This document shows, piece by piece, positions 41,692-51,602 of a stretch of DNA of 64,000 nt (position 1 is its first letter; each line of letters starts with the position of its first letter). Source of the DNA: Ruminococcaceae bacterium R-25 (GTDB lineage Bacteria > Bacillota > Clostridia > Saccharofermentanales > Saccharofermentanaceae). The notes beneath the pieces were generated by a model. The model ran no database searches. It worked only from the letters and a program-made list of their open reading frames with translations, and was not told the DNA's origin. A program made the position numbers and the translations under genes. The stretch lies in NCBI GenBank assembly GCA_003149065.1, contig QGFZ01000002.1, forward strand, positions 62,001 to 126,000, read 5' to 3'.

Positions 41692-44016
41692 TTATCCGTT
41701 CTGGTCCTGGCCCTGGCCATCATCCTGGCCGCCACCCGGAGGCGGAGGAGGGAGTGTAGGTGTCGGCGTAGCGATATGTACCGGGCACGGGTTGCTTTCC
41801 TTAGGACAGAGGAAGCTTCCGGATACGAAGTAATCCGTGTAGATCTTGGCGTTTGCAGCCTTGCAGGCATCGGTAGGATAGTAGCCTGATGAGCAGACCG
41901 ATAACCTTACGATCGTCTTAGGTTTGCTGAATGTCGCGCCGGGAAGATCTGCATGGATCTTCTTCATTACGTACATCCAGATCCTTATCGCGCCGTGATA
42001 GTCGAATGACGGGATCTTTGTCTGCTTCAGTCTGTTATCGTAACCATACCAGGTTGCCGCAGTATAGTACGGCGTGAAGCCGCAGAACCACTTATCGATA
42101 TCGTCTGATGTCGTACCTGTCTTACCTGCAGTATCGATTGCCTTGCCGTCTTTTCCTTTGAGCTGGCCGCCGTAATTGGAAGGTGAACCTGTTGTAACGA
42201 TTCCTTTAAGCATATCGGCCATTAAGAAGCATGTTTCAGCAGAATAAACGCGGTAACTGATAGGATCTGATTTGATAATTACGTTACCTTCAGAATCTAA
42301 GACCTGGGTATAAGCAAAAGGCTCAACATAAGTTCCGCCGGTTGCAAATGTGTGATAAGCGGCTGCCATCTCGAGCGAAGTCATGCCGTGTGTAAAACCG
42401 CCGACAGCCTGTGAAGGATAAGATCCTTCTGAAGTTCTGTCGATTCCGACCTGCTTCAAGTACCAGAGGGCAGTATCTCCTCCGACCTCGGTCCAGACCT
42501 CAACAGCGATCGTGTTAAGAGAACTTACGAGAGCTTTTCTTATTGTGGTCTCGCCGGAATAAGAACGTGTATAGTTTACCGGCCAGACAGTCTTAGGACG
42601 TGAAGGGTCTAAGTGTTTAGGTTCATCTTTAACTATTGTTGCAGGTGCGATGAGTCCCATTTCCAGAGCCGGACCATAAGCGATAAGAGGCTTTATGGAT
42701 GAACCCGGGTTACGTCTGGTGGAAGTTGCACGGTTGTGGGAAAGGTTCATGGTCTTTTCTCCATATCCGCCCGCCATTGCGGCGATCGCTCCGGTGCTGT
42801 TGTTTATTACTACCATTGAACCGTTAGGCTTTTCAGGATAGTCAGCTATCTTGTCCGGTTTGTTTTGGAAAAGGGACCGGTTGGTGAATGCCTCATCGAC
42901 TATTGCCTGAGTCTCTGGTTCAAGCGTCGTGTAGATATGGTAGCCTCTGTTATAGACCAGGGAAGAAGCAAATTGCCTCGTGATCTTTCTTGCTGATGCG
43001 AGGTCACCGATTACTTCGGAGATTGCATATTCGCAGAAATAGGAATTGATCTTTGTGCCCTGATCGGTATTTCTCTGACGGAAATGAAGCTCTGTATTAA
43101 GTGCCTCTTCGTATTCATCCTTGGTGATATAGCCCTGATCGTACATTTTTCCCAGGATGGTTCTCATACGTCTCTGGGCATTTCTTCGGCCTGTTTCTCT
43201 CAAAGGATTGTAATAAGAAGGGCTCTTGGGAAGGCCTGCGATAAGTGCGCATTCGGGAAGAGTCAGTTCTGATGCGTTCTTGCCGAAATAGTTCATTGCA
43301 GCTGACTGGATGCCTACATAGTTATTGCCCATCGGAGCAAGGTTGATGTAGAGCTCTAAGATCTCATCCTTTGTAAGGTTCTGCTCAAGCTGCATGGCGG
43401 AGAACCATTCCTGTACTTTACGGGATGTGGAGTGTTCGTCCTGACCGCTTATGAGCTTAACTGTCTGCTGTGTGATCGTGGAACCGCCGTGTGTAGCCGA
43501 ACCGCCGTTAGCGAGAGCAGAAATGAGGGCGCTGCCGATACGCTTGATGTCGATACCGTTGTGCTCTCTGAAACGCTCGTCCTCGATTGCGATTATCGCT
43601 TCGTCAATATAGGTGTCCTTAACATCGCTGTAGGATACATAGATCCTGTCGACGTTCTCGGAACCTGTGAGCTTCGCGATAACGTTATTCTTGCTGTCAT
43701 ATACGAAAGAAGTCTGGGATGCTTCTGCTGTTGTCGTAAGGTCGCCTATGGAAAGAGGTCTTGTCGTTGATGCGTATCCGAGGAGCATTCCGGCACCGAA
43801 TCCGCCGAAAGTAAAGCACAGGCAAAGGACGAATATGATGCCGATCTTTATGATGTCACCGACAAAACTACCTGCCTCATGAAGAAGGCTGCGGTTAAAG
43901 CCGCATTTTGTAGGCTTGCCCTTAAGCTGGCTTCTAAGCTCGTCTGCAAGAGCGCTGTTTTCGGGCGCTACAGGCTTTGACGATCTTTGTTTTCTGTTTT
44001 CACTGCTTTGCGGCAA
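41692..44016 (-). CDS. Class A penicillin-binding protein (bifunctional)
   Basis: A 774-residue peptidoglycan synthase. A cytoplasmic basic tail is followed by a membrane anchor at about 55-81. The GT51 glycosyltransferase domain has the catalytic Glu in IAIEDERFREHNG (about 145) and HGGSTITQQTVKL. The transpeptidase domain has SSIK in RRNPGSSIKPL, SLNT and AGKTGTT. A Cys-containing tail ends in a Thr/Pro/Gly/Gln-rich stretch. The start is TTG at 44016-44014, nine bases after AAGGAG; an upstream in-frame start would add 26 residues without a site. It is divergent from the RlmD-like gene with a 100-bp spacer. Confidence 0.94.
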   Translation of the reverse strand: MPQSSENRKQRSSKPVAPENSALADELRSQLKGKPTKCGFNRSLLHEAGSFVGDIIKIGIIFVLCLCFTFGGFGAGMLLGYASTTRPLSIGDLTTTAEASQTSFVYDSKNNVIAKLTGSENVDRIYVSYSDVKDTYIDEAIIAIEDERFREHNGIDIKRIGSALISALANGGSATHGGSTITQQTVKLISGQDEHSTSRKVQEWFSAMQLEQNLTKDEILELYINLAPMGNNYVGIQSAAMNYFGKNASELTLPECALIAGLPKSPSYYNPLRETGRRNAQRRMRTILGKMYDQGYITKDEYEEALNTELHFRQRNTDQGTKINSYFCEYAISEVIGDLASARKITRQFASSLVYNRGYHIYTTLEPETQAIVDEAFTNRSLFQNKPDKIADYPEKPNGSMVVINNSTGAIAAMAGGYGEKTMNLSHNRATSTRRNPGSSIKPLIAYGPALEMGLIAPATIVKDEPKHLDPSRPKTVWPVNYTRSYSGETTIRKALVSSLNTIAVEVWTEVGGDTALWYLKQVGIDRTSEGSYPSQAVGGFTHGMTSLEMAAAYHTFATGGTYVEPFAYTQVLDSEGNVIIKSDPISYRVYSAETCFLMADMLKGIVTTGSPSNYGGQLKGKDGKAIDTAGKTGTTSDDIDKWFCGFTPYYTAATWYGYDNRLKQTKIPSFDYHGAIRIWMYVMKKIHADLPGATFSKPKTIVRLSVCSSGYYPTDACKAANAKIYTDYFVSGSFLCPKESNPCPVHIATPTPTLPPPPPGGGQDDGQGQDQNG

Positions 44017-44050
44017 TTTAAACGTCTCCTTAAAACAAAATTCAGCATAT

Positions 44051-44079
44051 TTTACTACGATTTTGCATATAATTATATT
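44051..44079 (+). promoter_or_regulatory. Probable promoter of the RlmD-like gene
   Basis: TTTACT (44051-44056), a 17-bp spacer and TATATT (44074-44079), 37 bp before the start codon. Confidence 0.6.
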
Positions 44080-44116
44080 ACTAATATGAGGCAAAGGCTA
44101 AGAGGGGGAGGTCCCA

Positions 44117-45511
44117 TTGGAGCTTATAGAGGTTAAGATCACGGCTTTGGGCAGCGAAGGACAGGGCATAGGAAGCCTTCCTTCGGGCAAGACATGTTTC
44201 GTTTCCGGAGTGTTCCCGGGCGAGGTCTGCCTGTGCGAACTCGAAAACGAGACCTCCAAGTACGCAGTCTGCAATGCAGTTGAGGTTATTAAGGAGTCTC
44301 CGGACAGGACTGCACCCTTCAGACCAGCTGATGAAGTGAGCGGCGGTCTGCCTTTTGCGTGCCTGTCGTACGAAGCCCAGTTAAAGTTCAAGGAAACCCG
44401 CGTAAGGGACTGTCTTACGAGGATCGGAGGCTTTGATGAGGACCTGTTAAAGGCTGTTTTCAGGCCAGTTTTGGGCGCCGAAAAACCTTTAAGATACAGA
44501 AACCATATGCAGTATGCGATAAGGGATGGTGAGGTCGGACTTCTCTGCGGAAAGTCTGATACTTTGGGTGACTACGACAGTGAGCTCATTGAATATGAGA
44601 TCTTTGAAAAGATAAAGGATATGGCCCGCGGCTGTTTTGACCGTGCACCCACGAGGCTCTTTGACGGACTGGTATTAAGGGGATCACTGAGAACGAAGCA
44701 GATACTCGTTGAGTTCGTGAGCTCGCAGGACGGTCCTCACGAAGTGATATTAAGAGATGCTGAGAGGTATTTTGAGACGACTCACCTTTTCGACAACATC
44801 TGCGACACCTGTGAAGATAACGGATATGTGCTGAACGGATTCCTGTTCAGAATAAGTCCCAGCAAAACTTCCAAACGAACGAGGACAGGCGTCAGGACCA
44901 TCTATTCAGGCATCGATTACTACGATGAGACCTTCTGCGGCAGGACCTTCAGGATCAAGGCCGGATCGTTCTTCCAGGTTAATACCGAACAGGCTGAAAA
45001 GCTCGCGAATAAAGCATCCCAGGCATGCAGCGGATCCAGGGTTATTTATGACTTTTACTGCGGATGCGGAACATTAGGGTTGGCTGTTAAGCAGAAGGGC
45101 CAAAAGCTCCTTGGAATCGAAGTCGTTCCTGAAGCTATCCAATCAGCCAAGATAAACAGATCTTTGTCTTTGGACGAGCAGGAAGCTTCTGAATGCGAAT
45201 TCATCTGCAAAGATGTGCTCAAAGCGGATTTTGCCCAGCTCATTAAGAGCGGAAAGATCCTGCCGCCTGACGTAATAATCGTCGACCCTCCGAGAAAGGG
45301 CCTTGATATCGGCGTAGTAAAGAAGGTTATGGAGCTTAATTCTCCGAAAATCTGCTATATATCATGTGATCCGGCAACCCTTGCCAGAGATCTTAAGATG
45401 ATCACCAGGGAGTATAAGATCGAAGAAGTAACGCCTGTAGACCTTTTCCCTAACAGCAGCCATATAGAGACGGCGGTTATTCTATCAAAAAGCACTCAGG
45501 ATGGTCAGTAG
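44117..45511 (+). CDS. RlmD/RlmCD-like 23S rRNA (uracil-5-)-methyltransferase
   Basis: A 464-residue SAM-dependent methyltransferase. A TRAM RNA-binding domain (about 1-55) comes first. The methyltransferase domain has YDFYCGCGTLGLAVK (SAM binding), IVDPPRKGLD, and ISCDPATLARDL with the catalytic Cys. It methylates uracil in 23S rRNA (positions 747 and/or 1939 in known relatives). The Fe-S cluster motif usual before LSYEAQL (CGGC) is missing here, where GGLPFACLSYEAQL is seen, so the cluster is probably absent. The start is a TTG behind GGGGGAGG. Gene names rlmD or rlmCD cannot be separated by sight. Confidence 0.9.
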   Translation: MELIEVKITALGSEGQGIGSLPSGKTCFVSGVFPGEVCLCELENETSKYAVCNAVEVIKESPDRTAPFRPADEVSGGLPFACLSYEAQLKFKETRVRDCLTRIGGFDEDLLKAVFRPVLGAEKPLRYRNHMQYAIRDGEVGLLCGKSDTLGDYDSELIEYEIFEKIKDMARGCFDRAPTRLFDGLVLRGSLRTKQILVEFVSSQDGPHEVILRDAERYFETTHLFDNICDTCEDNGYVLNGFLFRISPSKTSKRTRTGVRTIYSGIDYYDETFCGRTFRIKAGSFFQVNTEQAEKLANKASQACSGSRVIYDFYCGCGTLGLAVKQKGQKLLGIEVVPEAIQSAKINRSLSLDEQEASECEFICKDVLKADFAQLIKSGKILPPDVIIVDPPRKGLDIGVVKKVMELNSPKICYISCDPATLARDLKMITREYKIEEVTPVDLFPNSSHIETAVILSKSTQDGQ

Positions 45512-45546
45512 TCAAGGAAATGGACAGGTGATAACTGCCATTTTTA

Positions 45547-45555
45547 TGGTATAAT
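45547..45555 (+). promoter_or_regulatory. Extended -10 promoter of the glycan island
   Basis: TGGTATAAT at 45547-45555 is a perfect extended -10. The 5' leader to the first gene would be about 135 bases and AT-rich. No good -35 is seen at the normal distance. Confidence 0.65.
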
Positions 45556-45694
45556 TTCCGAAGATAAGGGTTTGGATTTACGTGAATATATTTTTTGTGT
45601 TATGTCTTTTGCAGTATGCAGAAGGTAATTCTTGGGCAACACGCAGAATTATTTCACCATTCAACAAAAAAATACGATTCAGTCGGGTGTTTTG

Positions 45695-46639
45695 ATGGTT
45701 ACAGTTATTATTCCTATTTTTAACAGGATCAAGACGTTGAATAAATGTGTTGATTCCGTTCTTTCCCAGACATATTCAGATTTGGATATCATTCTGGTGG
45801 ATGACGGATCAAATGATTCCTCCGGGAATCTGTGCGATAAGTATATGCAAGCTGATCCAAGGATCCGTGTGATACACGAAGAACATCAGGGAGTTGCACT
45901 TGCGAGAAATCAGGGAATCAAGATAGCAAAGGGAGAGTATATAACCTTTATTGATTCGGATGATTATGTTATGCCGGATTATGTAGAGAAACTGGTTGAA
46001 GCTATTGAAAAGAACAACAGTGTTCTAGCAATATGCAATTCATATAATTCCAGAGACGGCAAATTGTCAAAACGAAAACTTTACGGAGAACACCAGTGTC
46101 TTGCAAACGATTTTATAAAAGACACATTTTATAGCAGGATCGAAGGTGAATCATGCTGGGGTAAATTATATAAAACCTGTGATATTAAACATATTTTCCG
46201 TGAGTTCAATTATTGTGAAGACATTTTCTATGTTTTCGAATACCTGGCAGGAAAAGACGAATATGTAACGGTCGTTCCTGAATTTTTGTATTATTACGTA
46301 AGGCATGAAGACAGTATCACAGGTTTAAAAAGGGCAGAGGATCTTATGGATGTATTGCGTTTATGTGAAGAAATATCCAATACATGCCATGACAAATATC
46401 CGCAGTATGCGGCTTCCTCTGATGCTTTGCTTGTTAATAATGCTTTTTTTGTCTATTTGAATTCGAAAAAACATATTGATTCGAAGGGTAATGAATTAAG
46501 AGCAGAGACCAAAAAGATCATTAAGGAATATCGGAAAGATGTTCTGCATGACCGTGAAGCTTCCGCTAAAACAAAGGGAGCCTGCATATTGTCATATATT
46601 TCTTTTGGCCTGTTATCGTTTATCTATCGTTTTATATGA
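45695..46639 (+). CDS. GT2-family glycosyltransferase
   Basis: A 314-residue GT-A fold glycosyltransferase. VTVIIPIFNRIKTLNKCVDSVLSQTY, ILVDDGSNDSSG (nucleotide-sugar binding) and FIDSDDYVMPDY (metal-binding DxD) are all present. The C-terminal part (about 200-314) is helical and probably membrane-associated. The likely start is ATG at 45695; its ribosome binding site is weak (TCGGGTG), and an upstream TTG frame adds 21 non-family residues. It is the first gene of the AT-rich glycan island, and its stop overlaps the next gene's start. Confidence 0.88.
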   Translation: MVTVIIPIFNRIKTLNKCVDSVLSQTYSDLDIILVDDGSNDSSGNLCDKYMQADPRIRVIHEEHQGVALARNQGIKIAKGEYITFIDSDDYVMPDYVEKLVEAIEKNNSVLAICNSYNSRDGKLSKRKLYGEHQCLANDFIKDTFYSRIEGESCWGKLYKTCDIKHIFREFNYCEDIFYVFEYLAGKDEYVTVVPEFLYYYVRHEDSITGLKRAEDLMDVLRLCEEISNTCHDKYPQYAASSDALLVNNAFFVYLNSKKHIDSKGNELRAETKKIIKEYRKDVLHDREASAKTKGACILSYISFGLLSFIYRFI

Positions 46640-47478
46640 CCATTATGAATAAAAAGCCCCTTATATCTGTAGTAACCGCATGTTTTAACGCGGAAAAGGA
46701 TATTGAATATACAATTAAGTCCATTTTGGATCAGGATTATGCTGATTTTGAGTATTTGATCAAGGATGGCGGTTCTGCTGATTCCACTCTGGAGATCGTT
46801 CGTAAATATGCAGGTTGTTTTGAAGACAGAAACATATCTTACCGGATAATCTCTGAAAGTGATGATGGAATCTATGATGCAATGAATCAAGCTGCAAAGT
46901 ATGCAGAAGGTGAATGGATCATATTTATCAACGCAGGAGATGCTCTGTTTGACGGGAAGGTCTTGAGCAGGCTTTCCACAGAGGTATCGGATGAATATGA
47001 CATATTGTACGGCGATACTGCTTTGCTCGACAATGGCAAGTATAAGCTGTTAATAGGACGCAGTCTTACGAAGTTTAAAAACACCAATCCGATTTGTCAT
47101 CAGGCTTCTCTTACCAGAACTGATATAGTCAGGCGATATACGTTTAACACTAAATACATAATCGCTGCAGATTTTGATCTGTTCCTGAAATTATATGTAT
47201 CCGGCGCACAAAGGTTTAAGAAATCGGATATGATTTTCTGTGTTTTCCGGCTCGGCGGGATCAGCGATAAAAGGGCATTGCAAAGAGAAAAGGAATTCAA
47301 TGAATCAAGAAAGCAGAACGGCATGAAGAGAATTGTTGTTCCGCATCTGCAGATCCTTGCAATTTCCTTGTATTATTTGATAAGAAGGATCGCAATAGCG
47401 GTTTTGGGTGAGAAATTTTATTCTCCCCGGCGCGGCTGGTATTCAGACAAGAATGAAATGGTAAAAACACATGTGTGA
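46636..47478 (+). CDS. GT2-family glycosyltransferase (WcaA/colanic-acid type)
   Basis: A 280-residue glycosyltransferase. PLISVVTACFNAEKDIEYTIKSILDQDY, IKDGGSADST and ISESDDGIYDAMNQAA mark the subgroup that adds sugars to lipid-linked polysaccharide units (DGGS instead of DDGS, with SDxGIYDAMNKG-like sequence). FINAGDALF holds the DxD-like site. The start overlaps the previous stop (ATGA). A second ATG nine bases on is an alternative start. The next gene overlaps by eight bases. Confidence 0.9.
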   Translation: MTIMNKKPLISVVTACFNAEKDIEYTIKSILDQDYADFEYLIKDGGSADSTLEIVRKYAGCFEDRNISYRIISESDDGIYDAMNQAAKYAEGEWIIFINAGDALFDGKVLSRLSTEVSDEYDILYGDTALLDNGKYKLLIGRSLTKFKNTNPICHQASLTRTDIVRRYTFNTKYIIAADFDLFLKLYVSGAQRFKKSDMIFCVFRLGGISDKRALQREKEFNESRKQNGMKRIVVPHLQILAISLYYLIRRIAIAVLGEKFYSPRRGWYSDKNEMVKTHV

Positions 47479-49453
47479 AATAAGCATCGTCATTCCCGTA
47501 TACAATAAGCAGAAATATATAGCTAAGACCCTGGATTCCGTTCTTGGTCAGACGTTCCGTGATTTCGAAGTAATATTGATAGATGACGGCTCCACGGATG
47601 GTTCGGGAATTATATGCGATAACATGGCAGTGTCTGATGCAAGGATAAGGGTTTTTCATACGCAAAACCGCGGAGTCAGCGCTGCTAGGAATCTGGGGAT
47701 CCGCGAGGCGGCCGGAAAATATGTAAGCTTTATTGATGCAGACGATCGTATCGATGAATCCTTTCTGGAAAAACTGCGCAATTCGCTCATAGAAAATGAT
47801 TCCGGGCTTGCCGTTTGCGGCTATGAGGAGATCCGCGACGGCAGAAAATCGCTTCATATCCACAAAGATTTTCTTACCGGCGATATTGTGTACGAAGCTC
47901 TCAGACAGGATCTTCTATGCATTTTATGGAACAAGTTGTATGTAAGGGAGAAGATCAGGCACTTTTTTGACGAGAGCATATCCACCTGTGAAGACAGTAT
48001 TTTCTGTATCCAATATTATCTTGATAACAATCCGAGAATCTCCTTTGTGGATGAACCTCTATACCATTACATAGTACGTGAAGGCGGTCTTACCGGCGGG
48101 GTTCAGAAGGGAGCTTTTGACGGAATCAGAAGATTGCTCAGGGTTAACCTGGAATTATCAGGAAAGATAACGGATGAGCAGTTGAGACTTCTGGCCGTTC
48201 ACCATATTTACAAGGTTTATTTCTACGGGATATATACTTACATTTTTGAGAACCTTGTTGAAGGCCCCATAAGCCGTGAGAATTTATCCTTAGTCTCACA
48301 GATAATTCATGACGAAGAATACCGGAAGATCATCAGATTTATCCTGAAATATCCGTTGAAGGACAAAAATGCCGAAAAGAACGGAAAGGGAGAGTTTTTT
48401 CTTATCCTTTTCTCTTTGCTTAAATGGAAAAGAGCAGCATTAATGGTCTCCAAGGGAAAGAAACACATCTTGCGGGCCGCAAAGGAACCGTTAGTAAGCA
48501 TAGTTATTCCCGTATATAACGCGGAGAAACACTTGGAAGAGACACTTCAATCTGTCTTTGGGCAGTCATACGAAAACCTGGAGATCATCTGTGTCGATGA
48601 CGGCTCTTCGGATAACAGCCTGGAAATTTTGCAGAGTGCGAAAAGCAAAGATCCCAGAGTTATCCTCCTTTCCCAGGAAAACCAGGGTGCCGGAATGGCA
48701 AGGAATCTTGGAATGGATACTGCCGCGGGAGAATATATCCTGTTCTTTGATGCAGATGATATTCTCAGGAAAAAGGCCGTGAAGATCCTGGTGAAAACAG
48801 CTGTCAAAAAAGATACGGATATTGTATTTTTCGGTTATGAGAAGTTTGCCGGAGAGAAACGCATACATACTGATTTCTCGGCAAAAATTCTTAAGGTGCC
48901 GATGAATAAGGTGATCTCTCCTGCTGATATTGCGGACAGACTGTTTCAGGCGGATCACGGAATGCCGTGGAATAAGTTCTATAAGACCGAATTCTTAAGG
49001 GGAACAGATGTCAGGTTTCAGGCTCTGAAGAATACTAATGACGAATATTTTTCCAGGCTTACAAGTGTGGAAGCGGGCCGCATCCTGTTCCTGAACAGAA
49101 TCTTTGTGGATTACAGAGTAGGGAATAAAAGCAGTCTGCAAGGCAATTCCGGGAAGAACATTCTGGACTGCACTTATGCCCTTAGAGCGATTTTGGACGA
49201 GCTCAAAAACAGAGGCTTTTATGAGACATATAGCGATACATTCAAGTGGCTGGCAGGGTATGTCATTATGCTTAGACTTATGGCGCTTAAGGGCTCTCCG
49301 GAGTTTGATGTTCTTGCACGGGAAGTGTATCATAATCTTTTAGATGTCTTAGAATTGGATGAACGGTATCTTGAAGAACGCTACCATGGTGCATTTAGAG
49401 CGCTGCGCTCTGGAAACATCGCGAAGGCTGAATCAGAGTTTATGGCGATTTAA
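47471..49453 (+). CDS. Two-domain GT2 glycosyltransferase
   Basis: A 660-residue protein with two complete GT2 domains. Domain 1 (about 1-330) has SIVIPVYNKQKYIAKTLDSV, LIDDGSTDGSG and FIDADDRID. Domain 2 (about 338-660) has SIVIPVYNAEKHLEETLQSVF, VDDGSSDNS and FDADDILRKK. Each domain could add its own sugar, so the enzyme may build a disaccharide repeat. Fusion of two GT2 modules is common in capsule and teichoic acid loci. It overlaps the previous gene by eight bases and ends 22 bp before the exporter permease. Confidence 0.9.
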   Translation: MCEISIVIPVYNKQKYIAKTLDSVLGQTFRDFEVILIDDGSTDGSGIICDNMAVSDARIRVFHTQNRGVSAARNLGIREAAGKYVSFIDADDRIDESFLEKLRNSLIENDSGLAVCGYEEIRDGRKSLHIHKDFLTGDIVYEALRQDLLCILWNKLYVREKIRHFFDESISTCEDSIFCIQYYLDNNPRISFVDEPLYHYIVREGGLTGGVQKGAFDGIRRLLRVNLELSGKITDEQLRLLAVHHIYKVYFYGIYTYIFENLVEGPISRENLSLVSQIIHDEEYRKIIRFILKYPLKDKNAEKNGKGEFFLILFSLLKWKRAALMVSKGKKHILRAAKEPLVSIVIPVYNAEKHLEETLQSVFGQSYENLEIICVDDGSSDNSLEILQSAKSKDPRVILLSQENQGAGMARNLGMDTAAGEYILFFDADDILRKKAVKILVKTAVKKDTDIVFFGYEKFAGEKRIHTDFSAKILKVPMNKVISPADIADRLFQADHGMPWNKFYKTEFLRGTDVRFQALKNTNDEYFSRLTSVEAGRILFLNRIFVDYRVGNKSSLQGNSGKNILDCTYALRAILDELKNRGFYETYSDTFKWLAGYVIMLRLMALKGSPEFDVLAREVYHNLLDVLELDERYLEERYHGAFRALRSGNIAKAESEFMAI

Positions 49454-49475
49454 CGAAGAGGGTTACAGCTGATCT

Positions 49476-50327
49476 ATGAACTTTGACGATTATCAATGGG
49501 ATACGGTGATAGAAGCGAAGCAGAGCCCTTTTTCCGTCGGCCTGAAACAGATTGTGGAGTATAGGGATCTGATTCTCCTTTTTGTGAGAAGAGATATTGC
49601 CACAACGTATAAACAGACGATCCTTGGCCCTCTGTGGTATCTTTTTCAGCCAATATTTTCGACCATCATGTTTATCATTGTTTTCCGGCACGTGGCAAAT
49701 ATTGGCACGGAAGGCGTTCCGCCGGTCCTTTTTTACTCTGTCGGAATCATACTCTGGTCTTTTTTCACCAGTTTACTTACAAGCCAGGCAAGAGTCTTTT
49801 ATTCGAACAAGGATATTTTCGGCAAAGTTTATTTCCCGAGACTGACGGTACCTATTGCGCTCATAATCAGTGAACTTATCAAGTTCATGATTCAGTTCGC
49901 CGTTTTTGTCATTGTTTATCTTGTATTCTTGTTTAACGGTTATGCCGGATTCGCTTCTCTTAAATTGTTATTGCTTCCTCTGGTTGTTCTCTGGATAGCA
50001 TTGTTGTCGACCGGGCTCGGACTGATAGTCTCTTCAATTACCACGAGATACAGAGATCTGGCCAAGGCTCTGGAGTATTTTCTGTCGCTGTTCATGTATG
50101 CGGCACCGGTTGTGTATCCTCTTTCCGAAGTGTCAGACGGATTCATGCCGTTCTTCGTGTTTAATCCGGTTACGGCAATCTTGGAGTGCTTCAGAAATCT
50201 GTGTTTCGGCACATCGGAAGTATCCCTGTTCATGATTCTGTACAGCATCGGATGTACGGTTATTTTCTTTTTGGCGGGAATCCTCTTGTTTAACAAGAAT
50301 GAGAAAGTATTTGTGGACGTGATATAG
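49476..50327 (+). CDS. ABC-2 type polysaccharide/teichoic acid export permease
   Basis: A 283-residue permease of the TagG/Wzm family. A cytoplasmic start with YRDLILLFVRRDIATTYKQTILGPLWYLFQP is characteristic, followed by about six membrane segments. With the ATPase encoded 3 bp downstream it exports a finished, lipid-linked glycan across the membrane. It could be named tagG or wzm, but the polymer is unknown, so no symbol is given. Confidence 0.93.
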   Translation: MNFDDYQWDTVIEAKQSPFSVGLKQIVEYRDLILLFVRRDIATTYKQTILGPLWYLFQPIFSTIMFIIVFRHVANIGTEGVPPVLFYSVGIILWSFFTSLLTSQARVFYSNKDIFGKVYFPRLTVPIALIISELIKFMIQFAVFVIVYLVFLFNGYAGFASLKLLLLPLVVLWIALLSTGLGLIVSSITTRYRDLAKALEYFLSLFMYAAPVVYPLSEVSDGFMPFFVFNPVTAILECFRNLCFGTSEVSLFMILYSIGCTVIFFLAGILLFNKNEKVFVDVI

Positions 50328-50330
50328 CTT

Positions 50331-51602
50331 ATGGATGATGTGGTAATCAAAGCTGAGAATATAGGCAAATATTACAGACTGGGACAGATCAATACCGGTA
50401 TGTTTTATTCTGATGCCAGATCTTGGATGTCCCGAAAACTCGGAAAAGAAGACAAAACGCTGAAGATCGGCGAGGAACTGAAGGACAAGACCGGCTTCTG
50501 GGCTCTGGATGATATCAATTTCGAGATTAAGCAGGGCGACAGAATCGGTATTATCGGCAAGAACGGTGCCGGCAAATCCACGCTATTAAAGATATTAAGC
50601 CGGGTTACGGCTCCCACCAAGGGACGTATTGGAATCAGGGGAAATGTTGCAAGCTTACTTGAAGTGGGAACCGGCTTCCATCCTGAGATGACAGGCAGAG
50701 AGAATATATATTTAAACGGCGCAATTCTTGGAATGAAGCGTGCAGAGATCAATGACAAACTTGATGAGATCATTGCCTTCAGCGAGATCAATGAACACAT
50801 AGATACTCCTGTAAAAAGGTATTCGAGCGGCATGTATGTGCGCCTTGCGTTTGCCATAGCGGCAAATCTCGAGAGCGATATCCTGATCGCCGATGAAGTA
50901 CTTGCCGTAGGTGATGCGGAATTCCAGAAACGGGCTTTGGGCAAGATGAACGATCTGAGCAGCAAGCAGGGAAGGACTGTGCTTTTTGTAAGCCACCGCA
51001 TGAATGCAGTGAAAGCCTTATGTAAAGATGGAATCTTGTTAGAAAAGGGCAAAATAGTTCACCAGGGTAGAATTGATGAGTGCATCACGAAATATCAGAG
51101 CAACCTGCATGACAAAAAGAATATTGAAGATCTGTCTCATTATGATAACGAATTTTTCGAATTGCTGAATTTTCAGCTTGTTGATCAGGATGGGAACGGT
51201 CTTGCTCAGCCAATGAGCAATGACGACTCGGCATTCGTTCAGATTGAACTGAACATGAAGAAGATACATCATTCCTTTACGATAGGATATGCAATATGCG
51301 ATTCGGATGGAGCAGTCGTATATTGGTCCTACTTATCGGACGATTACAATGAGAATTCAAGCCTGAAACCGGGCAGAAATATACTGTCTGGCGAGATTCC
51401 AAAACATTTTCTGAATGAGGGCGAATATAATATTTATCTATCGGCAACCTTGCACTATATTCAGTGGATCGTTAATCCGGAAGAAGATTCTCCATGTTTA
51501 AAACTATATATCCAAGGTGGTCTCAGCAATTCACCGTTTTGGACTTTGAAGAGGTCAGGAACATGCGCTCCCGTATTAAAATGGACGGTAAAGAATAAAT
51601 GA
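50331..51602 (+). CDS. Polysaccharide export ATPase with C-terminal glycan-recognition domain (Wzt/TagH type)
   Basis: A 423-residue ATPase. Walker A GKNGAGKS is at about residues 76-83, with VGTGFHPEMTGRENIYLNGAILGM (family hallmark), the signature YSSGMYVRL and Walker B ILIADEVLAVGD. After about residue 265 a beta-sandwich of about 155 residues follows, as in Wzt proteins that bind the modified end of their own O-polysaccharide. This suggests export of a polymer finished on a lipid carrier with end-group recognition. It overlaps the next gene by four bases. Confidence 0.92.
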   Translation: MDDVVIKAENIGKYYRLGQINTGMFYSDARSWMSRKLGKEDKTLKIGEELKDKTGFWALDDINFEIKQGDRIGIIGKNGAGKSTLLKILSRVTAPTKGRIGIRGNVASLLEVGTGFHPEMTGRENIYLNGAILGMKRAEINDKLDEIIAFSEINEHIDTPVKRYSSGMYVRLAFAIAANLESDILIADEVLAVGDAEFQKRALGKMNDLSSKQGRTVLFVSHRMNAVKALCKDGILLEKGKIVHQGRIDECITKYQSNLHDKKNIEDLSHYDNEFFELLNFQLVDQDGNGLAQPMSNDDSAFVQIELNMKKIHHSFTIGYAICDSDGAVVYWSYLSDDYNENSSLKPGRNILSGEIPKHFLNEGEYNIYLSATLHYIQWIVNPEEDSPCLKLYIQGGLSNSPFWTLKRSGTCAPVLKWTVKNK

